A stretch of 64,000 nucleotides of DNA from Antedon bifida. Lineage: Eukaryota > Echinodermata > Crinoidea > Comatulida > Antedonidae. Where the stretch lies: the NCBI GenBank assembly GCA_963402885.1, contig OY727102.1, positions 620,001 through 684,000 on the forward strand, in the 5' to 3' direction. This document shows, one piece after another, positions 33,103-46,270 of this stretch. The notes below the pieces were generated by a model. That model was given only the letters and a program-made list of their open reading frames with translations, was not told the DNA's origin and made no database searches. Numbering within the stretch: position 1 is the stretch's first letter; each line of letters opens with the position of its first letter. The position numbers and the translations under genes were made by a program.

Positions 33103-36100
33103 TTTCTTTTGACTAGATTGTATTTTCAGTAACATAGTACTGCTTTTCAAAATGGTTCAGTTACAAGGTTTAAAAGTAAAGAAAAATATATACATATACA
33201 TATATACAGAAAGTATACATAGGCCTAATTTGAAAGGTATATACAGAACAGATTTGCAAAAACTTCATTTCATTGTCTATGAATGTTGTTTAAAAAAAAA
33301 TTATGTGACTCAGTATTTTTGTCTTGTAAATATTGTTTGTATCTGTGTCTCAGTTTTTTTTTTACATGTTTGATTTTTAAGGTGTATATACAGTAATTAT
33401 TTTAATTTTAGATTTAGAATTACATAATTAATATTTTAATTTAAGTAATATTAATAATTTCAATCATATTGTTCATTATAAAATTATTTTTATATTACAT
33501 TATGTATTAACAGGGAGATGTAAAATAATAATATTTTACATCTCATTACACCTGGTGTTAATAGACAGTTTAAATGTTATAAGATTCTTATGGTTGATAA
33601 AATAATATTAACAAATAAAAAAAATAATATGTACGAAATGATATTAATATTTTGCTTATTGGTTGCCAGACATATTCAAACATTTATGCAAATGTATTCA
33701 TGTTTGATAACACCTACTATCAGACTAAACTCACAGCATCATCAAACCTGTCTTAAAATTGGCAGTTTGCCAAGATTTCACGAGAAAAAAAGCAATAGTA
33801 GAGCGTGCATTCCATTTGAATGAGTCCTCGCGACATAACATGTCAAGTGAAATCTCTCGTGGGATCAACGTAATGTTTACAGGCTTTAATCTTGCATCTA
33901 ATTAGCATATAATTAACATTTGAATAAATGTGTGTTACAGTTATATTGAATCTCCATGCAAGTTAATAGTGAATTATTAATTTTTTAAAGCTAAATTTTA
34001 ACAAAATCTTCAAAATGTTTAAAAATATTTATTATTATATTATAGTTCAAAACAGTCAAATAAAAACAACTTAATTTTGATTTAAGATTTATAATATTAA
34101 TAAAATAACGAAATCTAATAGTAGCATAAATGTATCAATATTTATTATTTTAACTTTTTAAAAACAGGCAGATAAAAACAACATAATTATGATTTAAAAT
34201 TTAATGATATTAATAAAATAATTCATGAAAAAAAGTCATGAAAGATGATTTCCCCAAAAACTTGTATTTATAAGTTTATTTACTGTTTTAACGTAAAGAA
34301 TTGTTAAACAGGTAAAAAACCAGATGAAAAATAAATCAAACTTTGAATAAGCTATTTATTTAAGCTAGTTATTGACTATTGAACAAAAAAATGATTTCAT
34401 TAAAAAAACAGTTGCGTTTAACCAAAAACCCATAATTTACTATTTTAATTATTCTCAAACATCACAAATTATTTTTCATTTTAAATGTAAGATCTTGGAA
34501 TTTGACTAATTTCTGGAAATCCTGACGTATATGAAAATTAATTGGAAAGTTTTGCCACACTAATCTGGCTATTGCTTCACTTTGCATCACGTCTAATTAG
34601 AAAATCAATCGTTAATATCGATGGTAAATTAAACCCATTTATCAGATCTTAATATTTATATTTCGATCTTAATAATTAATCACTATCAAAGCATTAGTCA
34701 TTTGGCAGAGCCTTTGAGGGTGTTGTTGTCAATAATCGGTACAGATTTTAGACCATTTTTTCAATCGTTCCACAGAAAAAAATATTTCACAGTAATAATA
34801 TATAAAATTTTTAATTTAAAATTAGTAGTAATAGTTTAAAAGTAGTCGTGTGTCCCTCCTATAATCATGTTTTTCAAAAGATTAATTAAAATTTATTTAA
34901 GTCTACAAGTTGTGGCATGGTAGAGTTTGTCATTTAGTGGTTGATGCTAACAGGTGATATCAACTTTGTGATGTTTGATTCATAACCGTATCGGACCACG
35001 CTTAGGATTATGTTTACATTATCAATTGAAATTGGCGTATCCATCTAATACTGATGAGTGCTTAGCAGCCCTCATCATGGTGTCTTTGTTTGTCGTTTTA
35101 CTCCCTAAAGTGGCACTGTACTCTTCTGTAATCTTAAGTAGTCATTTCTCTTTGTTTTAGATGATGTTTTTGGTCTGTCAAAGTTTATGAAGATTGCCAA
35201 GGCTTTGACAATAAAGTATGCCACCTTTGATTTTGATAATACAGTTTAAAATTTTTAGTAAAATGTTGTTAAATTGGATAAAAGTGATAAATAGAAGGAT
35301 AAAGTAAACGATAGTAAAATAGTGATAAAGTAAATTTTGATTTGATAATTGACTATTCTAGAGGAAGGCCAAGCTGGGTTTATTCCTATGGATAGGTTAA
35401 AAAAGGCTTCTAAGAAATCATTTTTATTCTGGGGGACCAGAGGACCCCCCATCCCCTTAATCACTTTTTATGATAAGATGATGGGTAGTGATTTTTGTGA
35501 TGTTGCAATTTTTGTAAAGTCAAGTACTTGCTTAAATAATGAAGAAAAACATCAATTTTTAGTTTGATTCTTAGTTTCTATAACTTTTTATATCTGTATT
35601 ATGTTAGGAGTCATTGGTCCCTATTTTTTAAAGACTGGTTCCTTGTTGACCACTACCTAAATCATTAAATATTTCAATATAAAAACATAGGCTGCAATGA
35701 TAATGAATATTGTTCTGGAGACTAGGATAAACCTACTGCAAAGAAACCCTACAGCTAATGTAATAAATCATACTTGAAAGGTCTCTATACCAAACAACAT
35801 TAGTAATAACATATTATAGCCAGGCCTACTAAAATGTTATAGCTATGTTTACAGCAAAAGTTTATACAACCAATAACAAACAACGTGCAGGTCACATCTT
35901 CTGAAGTTACAAAAATACACTGTTAAGTTCAAGTATCAATCGTGAGGTTTTTTTCCCCTTTCCTAATTTAAGATTGTAGCTTATTTTTAAAAGTTTACTG
36001 ACGTGAAGATTTATGTTGTGATCGTCTGTGAAGCTATCATTTCTGTATAAGACACGTAATCTTCAAAGTGTGTAGTAAATGACTGCACAATCCATCATGT

Positions 36101-36950
36101 ATCTTGTCTGTATTCACAAGGGATTCATCCAACTGTAACCACACTGCTATAAAACTTTATATCACTGCAATCACATATGGTAGTGTGCTGGGTCTCAACT
36201 GGATTTATTGCACTATGTATGAATGCTGCTAAACTCTGTGTATTACCAAATGAGTGCACATTCTTTAGGGACTTATTTAAGAGTAGGGCTTAAGTCTTAA
36301 ATACTTGGCTCACTCCAGGTCTTAATTGGTGCCAAAGGTAATAATGATTACTGTCACAAACATGGTTCCATTGTCCTCCGCTATTTTAATTATTATTTAT
36401 TGATAAAGCAAAACAAATTTTCATTTTAAAGTGGACCAATAACATTTCTTGAATCTTGATATCAAAATGTACAATTGCATTGCATATCAATGATAAACTT
36501 TTAATATATTTATTTTTGTCATATGTAATTCACTTTCATAATTGTTTTGGTTTGGTTTTTGTTCTGTTGTCTTCTGCTTTTTCAATTATGGTTATAGTAT
36601 TTATTATTTAATACATGTACATCATTGATGGCAGCCAATACAGTGTAAAAGGTGAAGAAGAGATTCTTTGATATATACAGTGGCTGTTGATACATTTGCT
36701 CTCTTTTTAAACTTTACTGAACTTTATTTCTTTGAAAGTAACGTCTAGAGGTGGAGCTTTGTGTTAACATGGTTTCCTTGTAATCCCAAAGTGAAGGGTT
36801 CAATTCTGTTGGTCTTTCTATTCTACTCCCTCGTTCCTAACCTTTAAATCAGTCATAATAGGTAGGATGTACACACTAGGCCTAACAGGTTTTAACGGTG
36901 GCTCCCAAACCTTTTTATTTACTTTTAGATAGTCCGTTCATAAATTTTTT

Positions 36951-37411
36951 TATTTACCTAACTTGATTAGTAAAAATATTTACATTTTAAAGATAGAAAT
37001 TGGCAGTTTACTTAAAAATTGAAATTTTATTAGAAATATTTTGTCCAATTAAAAAAAAAATGATAAAGAGCGTACATTTGTTAATAAAAGATTTTTAAGA
37101 TAACGATAAATTATTATTATTAAGATAATAAATAAAACTTACTGATATCCCTCAATTTTTGTTCACTTATTTTGTTTATTTATTTACCTAACTTGATTAG
37201 TAAAAATATTTACATTTTAAAGATAGAAATTGGCAGTTTACTTAAAAATTGAAATTTTATTAGAAATATTTTGTCCAATTAAAAAAAAAAATGATAAAGA
37301 GCGTACATTTGTTAATAAAAGATTTTTAAGATAACGATAAATTATTATTATTAAGATAATAAATAAAACTTACTGATATCCCTCAATTTTTGTTCACTTA
37401 TTTTGTTATTG
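36951..37411. repeat. Tandem duplication of a 230-bp segment
   Basis: 36951-37180 and 37181-37411 are the same to within one base in an A run (TATTTACCTAACTTGATTAG to TTTTTGTTCACTTATTTTGT). No coding content. Either very recent or an assembly duplication. Confidence 0.95.
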
Positions 37412-38827
37412 TATAAAAATGCAAATTAAATGCTTTATGGCCGTGAATGTTTTTATCAATTTCAAATATTTTTGGCATTACCGCTAATCCAATAAGTGCT
37501 GTGCTATTGCTTTTTGCTCAGGTTTAATTGAAATGCTACGGCTAAAATAACACCATTATTCAAATCATTTGTATATCTGCAGTATGTATTCATTCCATTC
37601 AGCTAAATCACCATAAATTTTGCATAATCTTTTTAAATAATTAATAACAATATATTAGAAAACCATTTCAATAGAATGCTATTCAATTATTATTTATTAA
37701 ATTTCATTTAGGAGTCCAAATTTGATTGGTTCTACCAATCAAATAGTCAATTTATGCGATTACAAAATGGTGAGATGTTTGTAGGCTTTTTCCTGTAACC
37801 TACATCCATTGCTGAAACCCCCTGATTGATAATGGAGGCCTTCAAATCAAACATCCCAACTGTATTCTCCATCGTAGTCGCCTCTAGCTTTAAATCATCA
37901 GGGAGATATTTTAAGTTTTTTTCCAATCATACATTAGTAGTTCTGATGAAAATATGATTTCACACTTTGCCTAAAGAAACAAAGTGGCCCAGTTCCTGCT
38001 AGCAGCCAAGGGGTTGACCTTCCCACAACCCTAACAATGTCACAAGTCGTCCCATTTACCTCCCTATCTAGCTGATGGCAATGGCATTTAATGAAGACTG
38101 GGTGTAGGCAATATTACTCATATATGTACCACTCCAACAAGATGTATTAAATTAGGTCACCGTTCCTAATTCTTGATTGCCTCCTCAAGGAATCTAGATT
38201 ACCACTCATTAAACTAGTTAGATTTTACCTTAAATTTAGCATTTAATTTATTCAGATTATATAATTGATTCTGATTCAAGCAAAATACAATTTATCAAAA
38301 ACACATTTTTTGCAATTGGTCATGTCTTTCAACAGATAAAATGTTTATACCCCAGCCGTTTTAATAGGTCGAGACACCTTTAAAACTATATTGCTTATGG
38401 AATTATAGATGACAATTAAATTGAGATTAACTTTGACTTCTGTCCTTTTTAACATTATTTATATTTAACGCTTAGTATTGCTTGTTGATGTTGATTTAAG
38501 AAGAAAGTATTACTAGAGCATTACCAGCTTTGACTGGCGGTGTTGGCCTGGGTTAAATGAGCCTTGACAATCTTGATTTACAGCTTGTATTACAATGCTT
38601 ATCAGTTGGTTGCCTATAAACTTAAAGTTTATTATATTCAGTGTTTTAAAGTTTTATGTTTAGCTCATTCTAAATAGGCCAGGCTTCAAATTTCACTATT
38701 ATGTTTAGTGTTGATTCTAATGCAATTTATGATGAAAGATAATACTGGTAATTTTAATTGGTGAAACAGTAGGAATTATACACACTCACCGATTTAAATA
38801 TCATTTGTATTGCGTATAAAAATCTTT

Positions 38828-39133
38828 GAAAAATAAAATTTTACAACTTTGTAGTACTCCTCTCTTAAATTTCTTCTTCAGATCAAATGATTTCACTAGA
38901 GTTACTGAGTTTGTATTTTCTCTATTTCTGAAAAATAACATTTTACAACTTTGTAGTATTCCTCTCTCAAATTTCTTCTTTAGATCAAATGCTTTCACTA
39001 GAGTTACTGAGTTTGTATTTTCTCTAGTTCTGAAAAATAACATTTTACAACTTTGTAGTATTCCTCTCTCAAATTTCTTCTTTATATCAAATGCTTTCAC
39101 TAGAGTTACTGAGTTTGTATTTTCTCTATTTCT
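38828..39133. repeat. 102-bp tandem repeat, 3 copies, open on both strands
   Basis: Copies start at 38828, 38930 and 39032. The 102-base unit equals 34 codons and has no stop in one plus frame (106 codons in all) or in one minus frame (99 codons; unit KAFDLKKKFERGILQSCKML and FFRNRENTNSVTLV). Nothing else supports translation. Confidence 0.9.
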
Positions 39134-39149
39134 GTTTAAATTTTAATTG

Positions 39150-39254
39150 TTGGATGTTTATGTCATATTGTATTTTCGTGAGGGTCCCTAATGATCAGCT
39201 TCAGCTGGATGGACCACCCTCGTAAAATATTGTTGAAATAAATAAAATAAATAG
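39150..39254 (+). mobile_element. LINE-type 3' end with conserved hairpin and AATAAA tail
   Basis: GAGGGTCCCTAATGATCAGC followed by TGGATGGACCACCCTCG forms a stem, then TTGTTGAAATAAATAAAATA. Nearly the same sequence lies at 43360-43472. Only the terminal piece is present, typical of 5'-truncated retroposed copies. Confidence 0.65.
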
Positions 39255-41064
39255 AATTAATAATTTAATGTACCGATATCTTTCTTTCATATTCCTACTT
39301 TTAGTTTTACAAAAATTAATGTAAACAAATTAATTTTTAGGTAAATTCTTGTAGTTTATGACATAAAATGTCTACCAGTCAGGGAGAATTCATCAATGCA
39401 TAATATTGGTTGTCTTCTTTTTCCTTATCTAGTTATTTTTTAATTTCTTTCACTTTCTCTGTTTCTGACCATCTAAATCATATTAACTTATTATATATAA
39501 CACCTGAAGACAAATTGAGATTGTGACTAGAAATAGGTCATTGGTCTTAGCCATCCTACTTAATACTTAATTAAATTAAGTTTCAAGGGAAGTAAGTTCA
39601 ATATACCCACCTTTTTATTATATATTATATTAGTATTTTTATTCAAAATAAAGAAAAAAATAGAAAAATAGTTGGGAATTTGAATTCAAGATTTGTGATC
39701 TGTAAAGTGGTGTAATATATTAAAGTTTTCTTTTTCTTTTAAATATTTTTTTTCAGGTTTGTAGGAATGGTTTCATTTCTATATTGATATTAAACACTCC
39801 TTCCTTAATTTTATTCTGAAATTTAAAATATTATGTAATGTTTGCCGCTGGTTTTGTAATCTTATAGGACTAACCAATCTTTAATTTGATATTGAAAATT
39901 GTTTTACTTGGCCAATCTTTTCCGTAGATGATTATTATTTCTCAATTTTTTAAGATTTCACTTTTGTTTTATTTTTATTTTTATCTATATTTTTTGTAAA
40001 TCCCAAGCAAATCAGATTTCTCTGTGATTTGTGGATATTTGAATAGATAAATAAGTTTTCAAGTTATTTCATAAATGATTTTTAAGCCATAGAATGTTGA
40101 TCTATCGTAGTACGTCGTAGCAGTACGACGGCCAATTAAATATTCTTTGCAATGTTTGGATTTGTATAATTTTACTACAATTTAAACTGTTAAACACATT
40201 AGTGATTTAATGAACAATTTCTAATACTGTATTATCTGTAGTATATATTTACTTGAGGGCAGTGTTTATAATATTAAACATAAACCAAAGGGTTTACAAT
40301 TACGAGTATGTTACTTGTCCAATACAGCCTGAACATAATTCTTTATGGGTTACTTTATTATGTACCATTAATTATCTGACATTACTTTGAATTTTACTTT
40401 GGACTAGAGAAAACAGTGGTGTAGCCACGAGAAATAAAGTGGTCTGGTTTTCGCAAGAAAAGGGGACAATCTCTGTTCAAGTTCACAGGGTAGTTATAGT
40501 AGTAGTTTTGGAATAAAATGTTGTGTCTGTGACTATATCAGACTTTACACACAATTTGTTTTCTTGCCAGTTTACAGGAAAAACAATGAAAACTGGTGGC
40601 GATCTTGGTGCAGAAGAAATTTTGCACAAATTACTAAGGAAAAAAATTAGTAATAGTATCGTTTGTATAACTTGATTGAATGTCGCATACCAGCATAACT
40701 AATTGATAAAGTAGGCTGCGTTTTAACCGTAGCTTATAATAAAGTTTTATAAATTACATATTGGAGAAATTTAATATTCAAGTTACATTTAATGCACTAA
40801 TTTCACTCATAAACATTTCTTTTACCGAGGGTCATGTACCTTGTAGATGTTATAAAAATATATCGTCTTGTGATATTTAAAATTATATTTAATTTTCTAA
40901 GATATACTTAAGTAATATGAATTCCCAACAATGATGTTTAATTTATTTAGTTTATAATTTGTTTTATCTACTAGTGTATTGAAAGTATTATTTACTTTTT
41001 AAAGTTTTTATTTTGTTAATTTGAAATAAGGTAAATAAATACAAAAATCCATTTTTTATTGCAG

Positions 41065-41112
41065 AAAAGTGCTAGAATTTCATAGAAACAATCACTGGTC
41101 CAATGTACTAAG
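41065..41112 (+). CDS. Unrecognised long-intron gene, exon 2
   Basis: A 48-base exon between a good acceptor (ATTTTTTATTGCAG) and a strong donor (AAG/GTAAGA). Entered in phase 2 from the exon at 19758 it reads KVLEFHRNNHWSNVL and leaves in phase 2. The alternating charged, aromatic and Asn residues look like real protein, not translated AT-rich noise (His, Trp, Glu and Arg codons in such DNA). No family recognised. Later exons must lie beyond the window end. Confidence 0.5.
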
Positions 41113-41404
41113 GTAAGAGTGTTTAATGTTATCTATTTATTATGATTTAAACAAAGTCGCAGATGTTGATAAATGAAGATACAGCATAATGCGACCAACT
41201 CACCAATAAACAGCTAAAAGGCTGTTAAAAACATAGAATCTATGTTATTCCTTATTTACACACAACGCAGAGCGGACGCACGGTTTCCACCCAGGATAGA
41301 TACAGATTCTACTTGGGACAAGCTACTCGTTTTTTAACGTTACCGCTCTGTCTGTGTAAACTGGCCTTTAGTCTGTGATTCCCACAATAACTTAAAGTGA
41401 TATT

Positions 41405-41572
41405 AAATAAATCAATGTTAACTTTTTGGTTAAACCAGTTGACAAGTACTTACTTGCTACGTTTCAGCTACTTTCAGTAGCCTTGATCACGCAAATGACG
41501 TTGACATGATGTTCTGTCATTCGACAAGTACTTGTCAACTGGTTTAACCAAAAAGTTAACATTGATTTATTT
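41405..41572. mobile_element. Foldback element with perfect 47-bp arms
   Basis: 41405-41451 (AAATAAATCAATGTTAACTT to GACAAGTACTT) is the exact complement of the arm ending at 41572. The roughly 70-base loop holds a second small hairpin GCTACTTTCAGTAGC. On the minus strand the loop reads CTACTGAAAGTAGCTGAAAC, a layout seen at ends of some retroelements. No frame is encoded. Confidence 0.75.
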
Positions 41573-42283
41573 AATATATATTTGAAACCAGATGAAATTT
41601 TTTGAGGAACTTAAAAGTGGGTAAGATATCCTACTAGTTTAGGAAAGTCTTACATAATATAACAACTCATTGTCAATTAATTGCATGATAATTACATTTA
41701 AATTGACAACTTTAGGAAGTGGCTTATTAACTTCAAAGGCTTGCTACATTTTAAGAGTAAACGTCTAATAAATTACAAAACTAATAGATAAGATAAATGA
41801 CAATTTCAGGAAGTAATGATGTAACATCAGGGTTGTCCCAAAATCTTTGGAATATACTATTTTTCTTAAAGCTCTTATGTAAAACCTCCTAAATTAAAAA
41901 AAAATAAGATCTGTAGTCTGAGTATCATGAACTTGAATGAATGATGAATGGGAGATAAAGGAATAGTGCTTCTGAGATCTAATGGGCAATGAATACAAAT
42001 TGTACTGATTTATATGTACGAGTACATCATCATTTACTATACATAGTAATGTTGTTGTTCAAAAGTTGTCGCCTGTGGCTAGTAGTATGGACTATTAAAT
42101 CATTAACACTTTACATGAAACATCACATTATCGCTGGTTTATAAGTTCATTTCGTCTGATTGTTTTCTGTTTTTACATAATAATTGTTTGTTTTGCATTC
42201 AAACTGTTTATATGGTAGTTATAAAATTTCACTATTCGAAACCTTATGTACAAACCTGTTTAAAACTGAATCTTAAATTCTCT

Positions 42284-42405
42284 AAAGCTCTGTCTACACT
42301 ATCAAACTAGTTTGACAAAAAAATGTCATGTGCCCATATGTGTACATGATGATGTCATATCACTACCATATTTGGAATTATCACTACCATATTTGGGCAT
42401 TTGAT
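42284..42405. mobile_element. MITE of the AGCTCTGTCTACACTA family, left part
   Basis: Starts AAAGCTCTGTCTACACTATC and contains ATGTGCCCATATGTGTACAT and two TCACTACCATATTTGG words. The right terminus is missing or decayed. Confidence 0.7.
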
Positions 42406-42815
42406 ACTGGCATATTAATGAAAACCATGTTTTTACACATTTTGCATTTTACAATATACCACTTGCCAGTGCCAATTCATCCGATATCAACTTATTATTG
42501 CTCTTTTGTTAAAACTTAAACATGAATTATAATTATTTTGAAATAAATTAGAATAAATTTTAAATAAATCATAACAGAAATAGTGGTATTACGCATTTTC
42601 CATAACCCTGGATATGCAATCAGCCAATGAGAGGTTGAGAAGCTCACGTAGCGATACAATTCATTTGCTACCCTGGATGTGTCATACAGCATCACTTGTA
42701 AATATTTAATTATTTTGCAATATTCTGTTACTATGTTTATTAGGCTTTAGTGAGTTTTAATTACTAAAATAATAGGTTTGATAAATCACAAATTATTAAA
42801 TAATTATTCAATATG

Positions 42816-42975
42816 CAGGTGCAGATTTAGACGGGGCTAACATGCTAAAATTTAACAGCCATGTCTTTTAAATAAATTAATAATAATTTTTCTGCAACCC
42901 GACAGATCGGTTTTATCATTTACGAAATATTTAGCCCCCCCCCCCCCCCACTAAACTATAATGCTGGATATACTG
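42816..42975. mobile_element. hAT-like MITE, second copy of the 26239 type
   Basis: Begins CAGGTGCAGATTTAG and shares TTTAACAGCCATGT, TTTTTCTGCAACCC and TATAATGCTGGAT with 26239-26390. It contains a C run (about fifteen) at 42937. Confidence 0.65.
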
Positions 42976-43359
42976 TTACTGTAGAAGTTTTCCAGTTTAG
43001 TAATGAGCAATCATTTTGTAGAGAGTTGTCAGATGTTAAGTGAAACATAGGCGTCGCCAGGATTTTTTAGAAATTGTATTGCAATGCCAATCAAGATTGG
43101 CTGGGGTTATGAAATAATTAGCATGCATTAATGTTTTAAATAATTTTTATCAAAAATAAAAGTTGTGTTTGAAATATCACATTGCCATGGTCCCCCAGCA
43201 TCCTTAGATGTTTCCATAAGATAGAAGCACCCAAGTTCAAATTCTGGTTGGAGCTTATTTTAATAGCTCTTCCTCATTGTTCATTTAATTTTTTATTTTA
43301 TTTTTTTTTTGCATTTTTTTTTTTGTTAACTTTATAAATTCTATTTAATTTAATTTTTA

Positions 43360-43472
43360 TTGTTACATGTTTATGCCTCATCATTTTGTATTTTTGTGAG
43401 GGTCCCTAATGATCAACTTCTGCTGGATGGACCACCCTCGTTGTTGAAATAAAACAAATAAATAAAAAAATG
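43360..43472 (+). mobile_element. LINE-type 3' end, second copy
   Basis: GAGGGTCCCTAATGATCAAC then TGGATGGACCACCCTCG and an AATAAAACAAATAAATAAA tail, matching 39150-39254. The T-rich run at 43285-43325 precedes it. Confidence 0.65.
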
Positions 43473-46014
43473 TTATATTATTTGTGAAATTTAGATTACT
43501 CCATCGCTTTGTAAAAATGTACATAAATAATAATGCTATCTTTTGTTCAAAAAGTGCTTATATAACAAATTGGGATTTTATTACTTTGAAAACCAATTAC
43601 AGTCGTTTTCAAAATTGTTAGTGAATCATTGGAAAAATATTTAACGCTAGTTTGTTTTGCAACAACCCTGGATGGATTACGCCCTGCCCTGGATGATCAA
43701 TAACGTTCAATATGACATTTAACTAACACTCGTAGCAGCATCGCATAAATTATATAGCATGGTAAAACATCATTTGATAGTTTATCTCATACAATTAGTT
43801 AAAATTTGCACTTTGTTGTACCATGTTTTAACAAAAACATAGAATAACTGACACAATTTTAAAAACTTATAAAAATAATTGTTTGAAATTAGTTGCATAT
43901 TCAATTATTTTTAAAAAGGCATTGTATATAAAGGTACAACATTTTGACATTAAAGCTAATTATTTAAATATTATAAGACAAATTTAATTTGCTTGAACTA
44001 ATTTGAAATGTACCTTTCTAAAATATAGTATAAATACTGTAGATATAAAATTAAATTTGCAAATAGATAATTAAAACAATTTATAATATGTTAAAAGTGT
44101 TATTAAAAGTGTTATTAAAAATGTTTAAATTAATTTATTTGTTTTTGATAGAAAAAAAAACATCTGGGCTTCTCAAGAGGCAATGAAGCTCTATAGCGTG
44201 TAAGCTAAAGTCCCAGCTTAAAATTTACGACATTATATACAGTACAAAAGTTAAAATTCATAAAATGATAAAATGATCAAACTATAAACTTTTTTGAGGT
44301 TTGCAGTTGGTCTGCGCTGTTTGCGCTTGGTTTGCGCAGTTTCGCAGTTTAGCAATACCCAACTATTACATTTACTTCTTGTGCAAAAATAAGAATTGAA
44401 TAATTCCATCAAGTGTGAAGATCTCAGCACCTAAAACAAATTCAATTTTATAACTTAGGCCTACTTGTACACAGCGAAAATATCCAATAATGTACTTTTT
44501 GCAAATGGGTGTTTTTCCTGCAATATTGTATAAAACCATTTTATTTAAATAATATTCCACATTGTATTTTTTACTTTTAAATTAGTATTTTTGAATGATA
44601 TTAAAATTATGGCCATTGTTGTTGCAATATCTCCATATAAGTACATATACATACTAATTTATGATATTACCTTTAAAAAAATTAAATATTAAAATATTCT
44701 TGTATTTAGCTACCATCACGCTACCCTGGATAGATAACAACCAATGAGAGAGCTATGTTTAAATATGGTGTAAGCAGTATTGCATAAATTATATGGCGTG
44801 CTTCTAAACACACGCGTCAGCTGTATATACATTATCTCGTACGTTCTCACGCTCTTGCCAGCTTTTTGGATTTCTTGCTTGATTTTAAAAGCGTCTGTGT
44901 TCGCGCCTCAGCGAGCATGCTCAATACGTGACAGAATTGCACTGTGTTTGAATTGTATTGTAATTAGGACAAACATAATATCATTATGCATCAACTACCG
45001 TTGCCGATTATGAAGACAATTTTAAGCAAACTAAACTTAATCAATACTTACTTTAACAATTTTACTCATGTTTTCTATATTTTGTTAATCAATAATTTTA
45101 TATTAACATATTTTTTTTTCTTCATTTTCCATGCCTTATTTGGAGATGTTTTGAATTATTGATAAAACTGTCATGAATGTATTTTGATAAATTGATATTG
45201 CTCATAAAAACTGAAAATTAAAAAATTGAACAAAGACGTATTGTAGTTGTTATTCCAGTTTATAGAATTTGCTTTGAAATGTTGACATCATAAATAGTGT
45301 TTTTTTTAAATCAACAATTTTATGTTACTTCTCCTAATTTTGTTATTCAACTGTAATTGGCAATTTGTATTCACTTTTGGTTGAAAGAAATTACTAAAAG
45401 TAGAAAACTAGATTTCAATTAAAAAATTAATTATCCTTATATTGTAGTAATGTAAGTGCAAAAACCCACACAAAATATAGCAGTAAAAAGAAAAAAAAAT
45501 ATAGCAATAAAAAGACACACACAATTCTAATCAATCAATATGAAAAGGATTAAAAAAAAATTGTGCTTAAATTGAGATTTTGCTCCTCTTAATTTACTGT
45601 ACATAACAATTTAACGATTCAGTTTTTCAGCTGGTGATTACTATTATTGAGATTTAGACAAACTACGTATAAAGTTGTTTTAAAACTAAAGACTGATCTG
45701 AATTGACACTAAAACTGATAAAAGTTTAACCAATACACATTGCCATCTTTGAATGTTTTCGCTGTTAAAGATTTTTATCTTTCTTTTGAATGCACTGTTC
45801 ATGTTGATGCATGATGGCTACTAATAATAATAATGATGGTAGTCAGCGCCTAATACAATGTTTCTAAGAAAAATGATCTATAGTTTTACTTCCAAATATT
45901 AGTATTATAAAAAGAATCCTTGCCTTGTAAACATCTCGTTTAGAATTGTAATCAATATTTTTCCAGACCATTAAAACAGAATGGTTTAAAATATATTGTA
46001 CATTATTACGATGT

Positions 46015-46270
46015 CAGCTGATTTATAATTCTATCAATACCATTACTTAACGCAATTAACCGTGCACACAATCGGAATTAATAATTAACCAAGACTGATT
46101 TGCATAACAATTATAATTATCGTGTGCTTGGTTAAAAGTTAATTATGATCAAAGATCCGATATTAATTCACAGTTATGGCAAAGTGTGCAGTTACTATGG
46201 TAATGAAGCAATGGTATTAACGCCGTAGAGTGCACCTCATCAAGTCCGCCGTCAAAATCACGATAGTAGT
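46015..46270. promoter_or_regulatory. Non-repetitive island with homeobox-like and X-box-like words
   Basis: Dense TAATTA-type words, then GTTACTATGGTAAT (RFX X-box-like) near 46191 and a CpG-containing segment TTAACGCCGTAGAGTGCACC. No coding signal. Regulatory role inferred. Confidence 0.3.

Larger units (their letters stand above)
19769..41064 (+). other. Proposed intron 1 (21.3 kb) of the long-intron gene
   Basis: Apart from the repeats and islands listed separately, this stretch is AT-rich and contains no supported coding region. 19800-19940 is a GC-rich patch (CTGCCAAGGCTGCCACTGCC). 24700-26200, 27860-29370, 30000-31100, 33105-33820, 34000-36700, 37420-38800 and 39260-41040 look empty. 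If the exon model is wrong, the same stretch is intergenic. Confidence 0.4.

Noticed and set aside
36730-36840. tRNA-like GGTTCAATTC box
   Set aside because: No A box at proper spacing and no foldable cloverleaf.
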